In this document: positions 7,169-12,423 of the stretch, piece by piece
Position numbering within the stretch: position 1 is the first letter of the stretch
How the letters are laid out: the number at the start of each line of letters is the position of its first letter
Assembly (NCBI GenBank): GCA_002414905.1
Contig: DIAY01000096.1
Coordinates: 1 to 12,423 of the forward strand
Length of the DNA stretch: 12,423 nt
Reading direction: 5' to 3'
Origin: Holophagales bacterium UBA5066
GTDB taxonomy: Bacteria > Acidobacteriota > Thermoanaerobaculia > UBA5066
The notes under the pieces: generated by a model
Databases searched by the model: none
What the model was told of the DNA's origin: nothing
The model's input: the letters and a program-made list of their open reading frames with translations, nothing else
Program-made: the position numbers and the translations under genes

Positions 7169-7872
7169 ACGGCGCCAGATTCGTCATCTTCAAGGCCGAC
7201 GATCTCGGGTACAGCCGCGGGATCAACCGGGGGATCGTCGAGGCCCACGAGCGGGGCGTCGTCACCGCCGCGTCGCTGATGGTCAACACGCCGGCCACCG
7301 GAGAGGGGGTCCGCCTCGCGCGCGAGCACCCGAGGCTCTCGGTCGGGCTGCACGTCAACTTCACGAACGAGGCGCAGCGCCTGATCGATCTCAACGACGA
7401 GGATGCCTGCCGCCGGGAGCTGAAGAATCAGTTCCGACTGTTCACGGATCTGATGGGCTGCCGGCCGGCACACCTCGACTCGCACCAGCACGTCCACCGC
7501 CACGAGATGCGCGGGCCCCTCTTCGAGGAGCTGGCCGACTCCGAGGGCCTGCCGCTCAGAGACCGCCCTCCGATCGTCTTCAAAGGCGGCTTCTACGCCC
7601 AGTGGGAGTACGGCGTCTCGGACCCTTCGAAAGTGAGCCTCGAGGCCCTCGAGCGAATCCTCCACGAGGAGCTCACCGAAGGGATCTACGAGCTCTGCTG
7701 CCACCCCGGGTACTTCGATCCGACGTTCGAGGCCGTCTACCACCTCGACCGCGAGCACGAGCTGCAAACCCTCACCGACCCGGCCCTCCCCGCATTTCTC
7801 GAGAGCGAGGGGATCCGGCTCATCTCGTACGCCGACCTCCCTGCGGCCATGAGCACACTCCGTGACGAGTGA
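7165..7872 (+). CDS. YdjC/ChbG-family carbohydrate deacetylase
   Basis: This 235-residue cytoplasmic enzyme belongs to the YdjC/ChbG family, metal-dependent deacetylases that remove N-acetyl groups from sugars such as chitobiose (ChbG) or act in hopanoid tailoring (HpnK). Family motifs are present in order: KADDLGYSRGIN (10-21) with the catalytic and metal-binding Asp pair, GLHVNFT (61-67) with H63, HLDSHQHVH (103-111) supplying metal-ligand histidines, CCHPGY (178-183) and DREHEL (195-200). The length is normal for the family. GTG 7165 is preferred because of GAGGAG 8 nt upstream and because it gives the expected N-terminus directly before the first strand. It overlaps the upstream stop by 4 nt. 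In this operon it probably deacetylates an N-acetylhexosamine on a glycan intermediate; the substrate is inferred from context only. Confidence 0.9.
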   Translation: MNGARFVIFKADDLGYSRGINRGIVEAHERGVVTAASLMVNTPATGEGVRLAREHPRLSVGLHVNFTNEAQRLIDLNDEDACRRELKNQFRLFTDLMGCRPAHLDSHQHVHRHEMRGPLFEELADSEGLPLRDRPPIVFKGGFYAQWEYGVSDPSKVSLEALERILHEELTEGIYELCCHPGYFDPTFEAVYHLDREHELQTLTDPALPAFLESEGIRLISYADLPAAMSTLRDE

Positions 7873-9829
7873 CGCACCAGGTCCGCCATCCCGCTTCGTC
7901 CCGGCGCCGGTCGCGCTCGGGGCCTGGCTTGCGGTACCGCTGGTGGGCGCCAAGGCCGTTCACTGGGGCTGGCCCGGCGCCCGCTGGGGAGACTGGCTCG
8001 ACTGGTTCAGGGACGTGGGGGTCTCCGCGCACGCGGACGTGGCCTTCGCCGCGGTCTTCGGCCTCGTCGCCTTCGTCCTCCTTCGGCTCGCAAGCCGCTG
8101 GCCTCGCCTCCAGGCGGCGGTCGGAGCCGTCCTCGTCGCATCGAGCGCCTTCTCCGTTTTCTACGCGGTGGCGAGCATTCAGATGTTCGCCTTCCTCCGC
8201 TCGCCTCTCACCTACCCGCTCCTCTATCTGGCAGGCGACATGAAGAGCATGCGCTCCTCGATCGGGAGCTTCCTCTCGCCGGTTCTCGTCGCTGCTCTCG
8301 TCCTCGTCCCGCTGTTGCACGTCCTCGCGGTCCGCCTGAGCTCCCGCCCGCGCCAGGGGCGGCCCGGCCGCGTCCATCGAGCCTTTCGCGTCGCGGTCCT
8401 GGCCTCGATCCCGGTCTGGATCGTCTGGGGAGCCCACATGGCCGATGGACGCTGGTCGGACCGTCCGGACCTCCTGATCGCCGAAAGCCCGCACTGGGAG
8501 TTCGTCTCCTCGCTGGTCGACGAAGCGCGCGGCGGCGCGATGCCCATCCTGAGCGACAGCTTTCCCCGCGAGCACCTCTCGGACTTCAACCCTCTCGCCC
8601 CCACCGCGGGCTCCCTGCCCCGGACCGCCAGGCCGCGCAATGTCCTCCTCGTCGTCCTGGAGTCGACAGGGACCCGCTACCTGAGCCTCTACGGAAGCAG
8701 GTACCCGACGACGCCGAACCTCGTGGCGGAATCCGGACACGCCCTCGTCTACGACAGCTTCTACTCGCACGTCGGCCTCACCGCGAACTCGCTCGCCGCC
8801 CTCGGGCTCTCCGTCTACCCGTACATGACCTGGCGCGAGTACACCCAGGAGTACCCCGACTTCCCGGGAAGCACGCTCGCCGACGTGCTGAGGCCCCGCG
8901 GCTACCGCACCGCCTTCCTGACCTCCTCTTTCCTCGACTACGTCGGCATCGACCGCTTCCTCCAGAACCGCGGCTTCGACGAAGTCCGTGACTGGCCCTC
9001 GATCTCGAAGAAGGAAGCCACGAGCTCGTGGGGAGGAGACGAGGCCGTCCTGATCGACCAGACACTGGAGTGGATCGACCGCGACCGGGAGCGACCCTTC
9101 TTCGGCCTCCTCTGGACCCAGCAGAGCCACCACCCCTACGACCCCGCTCCGGGCCAGCCGCTCGTCGACTTCTTCGAGCGCGGTCCGCTTCCTCCCGACG
9201 ACTGGGACCTCGGGCGCCACCTGAACACTCTCGCGGAGGTGGATCGTCAGCTCGGCCGGCTCTTTGCGGGACTGCGAGAGCGGGGTCTGGACAAGGACAC
9301 GCTCGTCGTCGTGACCGGGGACCACGGGGAATGCTTCGGCTCACCCCACCGGACCTGGGGCCACGGGTTCCGTCTCTACCAGGAGGGGATCAACGTGCCG
9401 ATGATGCTCTGGAGCCCGGCCCTCTTCGAAGGGGGAGGACGCCCCGGCACGATCGGCGGACACGTCGACGTGAACCCGACGATCCTCGATCTCCTCGGTG
9501 TTCCGGTCCCGGCCTCCTGGGAGGGACGCAGCCTCTTCGCACCCGGCCGGCCGCCTCGCGCCTACTTCTACGCCGCCAACGACGACTACCTGCTCGGCAT
9601 CCGCGAGGGTCCGTTCAAGTACGTCTACAACGCGACTCGCGGGCGCGAGGAGCTCTACGACCTCGTGAAGGATCCCGACGAGCAGACGAACATCGCCGCG
9701 AGCCAACCTGCCAGGTGCCGTGATCTGAGACAGCGGCTCGCCGCCTGGAAACATCACGCGGCCGGGACTCTGGAGCGGGCACGCAAGGGAATGTCGAGCG
9801 TGGCGCAGGGTCGCCGCGCCTCCCGCTGA
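7862..9829 (+). CDS. Membrane-anchored alkaline phosphatase superfamily enzyme (LtaS/sulfatase-like)
   Basis: This 655-residue protein has five predicted helices (about 15-33, 58-77, 84-111, 137-157, 175-190) and then a large extracytoplasmic catalytic domain, the topology of LtaS-type phosphoglycerol transferases. Catalytic-domain landmarks are VLLVVLEST (261-269) with metal ligand E267, SHVGLTANS (302-310) where T307 is the likely nucleophile, TQQSHHPY (419-426), TGDHGE (485-490) with metal ligands D487 and H488, and WGHG (499-502). The end ELYDLVKDPDEQTN (597-610) is typical of sulfatase-family proteins. The CxPxR/SxPxR motif needed for formylglycine is absent, so phosphotransferase or phosphodiesterase chemistry is more likely than true sulfatase activity. 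GTG 7862 overlaps the deacetylase by 11 nt. It could add a phosphoglycerol, phosphoethanolamine or similar group to the exported glycan. Confidence 0.87.
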   Translation: MTSDAPGPPSRFVPAPVALGAWLAVPLVGAKAVHWGWPGARWGDWLDWFRDVGVSAHADVAFAAVFGLVAFVLLRLASRWPRLQAAVGAVLVASSAFSVFYAVASIQMFAFLRSPLTYPLLYLAGDMKSMRSSIGSFLSPVLVAALVLVPLLHVLAVRLSSRPRQGRPGRVHRAFRVAVLASIPVWIVWGAHMADGRWSDRPDLLIAESPHWEFVSSLVDEARGGAMPILSDSFPREHLSDFNPLAPTAGSLPRTARPRNVLLVVLESTGTRYLSLYGSRYPTTPNLVAESGHALVYDSFYSHVGLTANSLAALGLSVYPYMTWREYTQEYPDFPGSTLADVLRPRGYRTAFLTSSFLDYVGIDRFLQNRGFDEVRDWPSISKKEATSSWGGDEAVLIDQTLEWIDRDRERPFFGLLWTQQSHHPYDPAPGQPLVDFFERGPLPPDDWDLGRHLNTLAEVDRQLGRLFAGLRERGLDKDTLVVVTGDHGECFGSPHRTWGHGFRLYQEGINVPMMLWSPALFEGGGRPGTIGGHVDVNPTILDLLGVPVPASWEGRSLFAPGRPPRAYFYAANDDYLLGIREGPFKYVYNATRGREELYDLVKDPDEQTNIAASQPARCRDLRQRLAAWKHHAAGTLERARKGMSSVAQGRRASR

Positions 9830-9853
9830 CCGGCTCGGGACGCGGCGTATCAT
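9826..9853 (+). promoter_or_regulatory. Possible promoter for the efflux operon
   Basis: CTGACC (9826-9831) overlaps the upstream stop codon. It lies 16 nt before TATCAT (9848-9853), a fair -10 element in otherwise very GC-rich DNA. Transcription would start near 9860, about 60 nt before the TTG start. The -35 match is partial, but the 92-bp gap and change of function make a new transcription start here reasonable. Confidence 0.35.
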
Positions 9854-9878
9854 CTCCGGTCGGGCGGGGTGCGGCGGT

Positions 9879-9892
9879 GCGCCTCGCGGCGC
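9879..9892 (+). other. Short GC hairpin in the efflux-operon leader
   Basis: GCGCC (9879-9883) and GGCGC (9888-9892) pair around a TCGC tetraloop. The outer bases GGT/ACC can also pair if a bulge is allowed. It lies 16 nt upstream of the ribosome site. There is no T-run after it, so it is not an intrinsic terminator; in DNA this GC-rich such a stem can arise by chance. Confidence 0.25.
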
Positions 9893-9907
9893 CCGGGCAC
9901 CTTGCGC

Positions 9908-9913
9908 AAGGAG
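9908..9913 (+). promoter_or_regulatory. Ribosome binding site that sets the TolC-like TTG start
   Basis: AAGGAG is a strong Shine-Dalgarno 8 nt before TTG 9922. It favours this start over the in-frame GTG at 9877, which would put 15 extra residues before an otherwise normal signal peptide. Confidence 0.7.
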
Positions 9914-9921
9914 AACCACCT

Positions 9922-11343
9922 TTGACGAGGCGCTCCCGGCTCCCCCGCTTCACTTCATCGCTCGCCTTCGACGCGGCCTGCGTAGCGCTGCCCCTCTTCC
10001 TCGCGGTTACGGCAAAGGCCGCCGAAATCTCACTTCCCCAGGCACGCTCCCGGATGCGCACGAGCCACGAGGCGCTCAAGGCCGCCGGCTACGAGGTCCT
10101 GGAGCGCGAGGCGGAGGTCGGTGCAGCAAACGCCCTCCTCTGGCCGAGGCTCGAGGCGAACGCGCGTGTAACCCGGATGAACGGGCCGATCGCGATCGAT
10201 CTCGAGCCGGTCAGGCGGGTCATCCTCGCCCTCCACCCGGGCGTCCCTTCGGCCGCCGTTCCGCCCTTCCTCCTCGACGTCCAGGACGAGCTGTTCGGGA
10301 GAGTCGACGTGAGGCTCACATGGCCCCTCTTCACCGGCGGAAAGATCGACGCGGCACGTTGGGCAGCCGATGCGCGAAAGGCCGACGCCGAGGCCTCTCT
10401 CAGGACCGTGGACGACGGTCTGTCGACCGAGCTCGCCCGGCGGTACTTCGGCGCGCGGCTCGCCGCGAAGGTGCGCGACGTGCGGGCCGGGGTCCTTTCG
10501 GCCCTCGACGGACACGTCCGGGATGCGCTGCGCCTGGAGGAAGAGGGCTTTCTCTCACGCGCCGAGCGCCTTCACGCCGACGTCGCGAGAAGCGACGCTG
10601 ATCGGGAGCTGAAAGTGGCCGGGCACGACCTCGCTCTCGCCCTCGAAGCCCTCGCGAACATCCTCACGCTCCCCGGCGAGGAGGCCGCGGCCCTCGATCC
10701 CACGACGCCGCTCTTCATCGTAAAAGAGCTTCCCGCCGTCGAAGAGCTGAAACGGACCGCCCTCGTCGCGAACCCCTCGCTCGCCCGCCTCGCCGCCGCC
10801 GGCTCGCTCGCCGGTGCGGGTCTGGCGGCCGAGAATGCCCGCTGGTACCCCGACATCGCCGCCTTCGGCTTCCGCGAGCTCCACGAACGCGGCCTGACGC
10901 TTCTCGATCCGACCTGGGCGGCGGGGCTCACGGCTCGCTGGACGCTCTTCGACGGGTTCGGCAGGGAGAAGAGCATCGTGGCCGCGCGCGAGCGGGGTGC
11001 GCGGGTCGAGGCGCTCGCGAGCCGTGCCCGGCGCGACGTCGAGACGCTCGTGGAGAAGAAGTACCGCGAGACGCGCAAGGCGCTCGAGCAGGTGGAGGCC
11101 TTCGGCACCGCTCTCGAGCTCGGCCGGGAGAACGTGCGCGTGAGGACCCGTGCCTTCGAGGAGGGCGTGGCGACGTCCCTCGACGTCGTCGACGCCCGCC
11201 TCTCCCTTGCCCGCGTCGAGCTCGGGCGCCTCGTGGCGGCCCGCGATTTCGACGTCGCCCTCGCCGAGCTGCTGGAAGCGGCCGGACAGTCCGAACGGTA
11301 CGAGACGCTCCGCGCGAGCGCCTCGGGAGACGTGGAGAAATGA
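9922..11343 (+). CDS. TolC-like outer-membrane efflux protein
   Basis: This 473-residue precursor is of the outer-membrane efflux protein family, the trimeric channel that carries substrates across the outer membrane with an adaptor and inner-membrane pump. A basic N-terminus and hydrophobic core (13-31) ending in AKAAE look like a signal peptide with cleavage near residue 34. The two internal OEP repeats are visible: each has a long helix-rich stretch, and each beta-barrel strand carries the family hallmark, TWPLFTGGKIDAA (133-145) and RWTLFDGFGREKSI (339-352). The helix region near 405-440 includes the usual GVATSLDVVDARLSL (415-429). The TTG start is chosen from AAGGAG 9908-9913 and the signal peptide. 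It opens a new unit after a 92-bp gap, and its stop overlaps the adaptor start by 4 nt. The substrate is unknown. Confidence 0.92.
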   Translation: MTRRSRLPRFTSSLAFDAACVALPLFLAVTAKAAEISLPQARSRMRTSHEALKAAGYEVLEREAEVGAANALLWPRLEANARVTRMNGPIAIDLEPVRRVILALHPGVPSAAVPPFLLDVQDELFGRVDVRLTWPLFTGGKIDAARWAADARKADAEASLRTVDDGLSTELARRYFGARLAAKVRDVRAGVLSALDGHVRDALRLEEEGFLSRAERLHADVARSDADRELKVAGHDLALALEALANILTLPGEEAAALDPTTPLFIVKELPAVEELKRTALVANPSLARLAAAGSLAGAGLAAENARWYPDIAAFGFRELHERGLTLLDPTWAAGLTARWTLFDGFGREKSIVAARERGARVEALASRARRDVETLVEKKYRETRKALEQVEAFGTALELGRENVRVRTRAFEEGVATSLDVVDARLSLARVELGRLVAARDFDVALAELLEAAGQSERYETLRASASGDVEK

Positions 11344-12323
11344 ACCAGAAGACCAAGGGAATCCTGGTGCTCATCGCGGGCGTCGCCGTTCTCGGCCTCC
11401 TCGGCCTCGCGGCGCTGCTACTGGCCCGTCCCGCCCCGGAGACGCTCCAGGGCGAAGCCGACGCGACGAAAGTCGACGTGGCGGCCAAGATCGCCGGCCG
11501 CGTCGCGACGATCGCGGTGAAGGAAGGGGACTCCGTGAAGAAGGGCGACCCCGTCGCCACCCTCGAGAGCCCCGAGATCCGCGCGCGCCTCGACCAGGCC
11601 GAAGCGGCGAAGGCTGGCGCCGAAGCGCAGAGCCGGAAGGCCGACAACGGAGCCCGTGAGGAGGAGATCCGCGCGGCGAAGAGCCAGTGGGACAGGGCGC
11701 GGCACGCCGCGGACCTCGCGGAGGTGACGTTCGGGCGGCTCGACCGTCTCGCGCGCGACGGCGTCGTCCCGAACCAACGGCGCGACGAGGCGGAGGCGCA
11801 GTGGAAGACGTCGCGCGACGCGGCCGACGCCGCGAAGGCGATGTACGACCTGGCGCTCGCCGGCGCCCGCCGCGAGGACCGCGACACGGCAGCCTCCCTC
11901 GTCTCCCGCGCGGCGGGGGCCGTCGACGAGGTGAAAGCCTTCCTCGACGAGACGAAGGTCTCCTCCCCGGCCGCGGGCGAGGTCTACCGTCGGAACGTCG
12001 AGCCCGGAGAGATCGTCCCGGCTGGCTTTCCCATCGTGACGCTCGTCGACCTCTCCGACGTCTGGATCACGTTTCAGGTCCGTGAGAATCGCCTCGAGCG
12101 GCTGAAGATGGGCGCCACCTTCCCGGCCCGATTCCCCGGGCTCGGGAACGAAGAGGTCCCCCTGACGGTCTCGTTCGTCGCGCCCCAGGGCGACTTCGCC
12201 ACGTGGAGGTCCACGAGCGCCCAGGGAGGTTTCGACCTGAAGACGTTCGAGGTGCGGGCGAGACCGGCGAAGGCGGTGCCGGGCCTGCGTCCGGGGATGA
12301 GCGCCGTCGTCACGTGGCGCTAG
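11340..12323 (+). CDS. HlyD-family periplasmic adaptor (membrane fusion protein)
   Basis: This 327-residue protein is anchored by one N-terminal helix (8-29) with the rest in the periplasm. The two halves of a lipoyl/barrel-sandwich domain flank a coiled-coil hairpin. The first half is AKIAGRVATIAVKEGDSVKK (49-68) and the second is SSPAAGEVYRRNVEPGEIV (208-226); the charged, Ala-rich helices span about 80-200. A beta-barrel domain follows, beginning LVDLSDVWITFQV (235-247). TFEVRARP (302-309) and LRPGMSAVV (316-324) are late motifs common in adaptors of the YhiI/YbhG type that work with ABC-2 permeases. ATG 11340 overlaps the TolC-like stop (ATGA); GGGAG at 11325-11329 is a possible ribosome site. 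It should bridge the TolC-like channel and the permease that starts at 12314. Confidence 0.92.
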   Translation: MNQKTKGILVLIAGVAVLGLLGLAALLLARPAPETLQGEADATKVDVAAKIAGRVATIAVKEGDSVKKGDPVATLESPEIRARLDQAEAAKAGAEAQSRKADNGAREEEIRAAKSQWDRARHAADLAEVTFGRLDRLARDGVVPNQRRDEAEAQWKTSRDAADAAKAMYDLALAGARREDRDTAASLVSRAAGAVDEVKAFLDETKVSSPAAGEVYRRNVEPGEIVPAGFPIVTLVDLSDVWITFQVRENRLERLKMGATFPARFPGLGNEEVPLTVSFVAPQGDFATWRSTSAQGGFDLKTFEVRARPAKAVPGLRPGMSAVVTWR

Positions 12324-12423
12324 CCGGCGCACCGGGCGTCTTTCGATCGGCCCGAAGGGAGGCGGAGCGGCTCGTCTCGAGCCGGTACGCACTCGTCCTC
12401 CTCGTCCTCCTGCCGCTGGCGGG
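12314..12423 (+). CDS. Probable ABC-2 type permease, N-terminal fragment
   Basis: A GTG at 12314 opens a frame that runs to the window end, 36 codons plus 2 bases, and overlaps the adaptor stop by 10 nt. The encoded start has a cytoplasmic basic amphipathic segment (RSARREAERLVSSRYA, 11-26) followed by a hydrophobic helix with a Pro (LVLLVLLPLAG, 27-37, the last Gly from the incomplete codon). This is how ABC-2 permeases of multidrug exporters usually begin. The preceding HlyD-type adaptor is consistent with that. The fragment is too short to prove the family, and no strong ribosome site is visible, so translation is probably coupled to the adaptor. Confidence 0.65.
   Translation, partial: MALAGAPGVFRSARREAERLVSSRYALVLLVLLPLA

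Noticed and set aside
9879..9892. The GC hairpin as an intrinsic terminator of the glycan operon
   Set aside because: No T-run follows, and it sits directly upstream of the ribosome site of the next gene.
1..12423. CRISPR arrays, tRNA or rRNA genes, insertion sequences and attachment sites
   Set aside because: I saw no regularly spaced direct repeats, no tRNA-like cloverleaf, no transposase or integrase frame and no terminal inverted repeats.

Overview
The window is a high-GC, gene-dense, entirely plus-strand stretch. It fits a Gram-negative bacterium, because it encodes a TolC-type outer-membrane channel with a periplasmic adaptor. The strong G/C preference at third codon positions, the frequent GTG and TTG starts and the gene mix would suit Acidobacteriota or a similar high-GC phylum. 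That assignment is an impression and cannot be proved from this sequence.

Layout: (1) Positions 1-1185 hold the 3' end of an ABC exporter subunit (ATPase domain only) and, 30 bp further on, a small UPF0178/YaiI-family protein. (2) Positions 1186-1366 are a non-coding leader that looks less GC-rich than its surroundings. It carries two perfect inverted repeats, each spanning 21 nt, and a weak promoter-like pair. (3) Positions 1367-9829 hold five tightly packed genes: a 920-residue fusion of a clan GH-A glycosidase-like domain with a family 2 glycosyltransferase and membrane segments; a full-length MsbA-like ABC exporter half-transporter; a GT-B-like glycosyltransferase; a YdjC/ChbG-type sugar deacetylase; and a five-helix membrane protein of the alkaline phosphatase/LtaS/sulfatase superfamily. 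Spacings are +8 and +7 nt, then overlaps of 4 and 11 nt, so this reads as one operon. (4) After a 92-bp gap with a possible promoter and a leader hairpin, a second unit begins: a TolC-like outer-membrane efflux protein (TTG start), an HlyD-family adaptor and the first 36 codons of a probable ABC-2 permease. Each overlaps the previous gene.

The central operon can be read as a glycan or glycolipid pathway: two glycosyltransferases build it, a deacetylase trims an N-acetyl sugar, an ABC exporter flips it, and a periplasm-facing phospho-transferase-like enzyme decorates it. The combination of a GH-GT2 fusion, an ABC exporter and an alkaline-phosphatase-fold transferase recalls periplasmic or cyclic glucan systems (NdvB, NdvA, OpgB). 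The proteins here are arranged differently, however, so the product is unknown. The last operon looks like a separate tripartite ABC efflux system.
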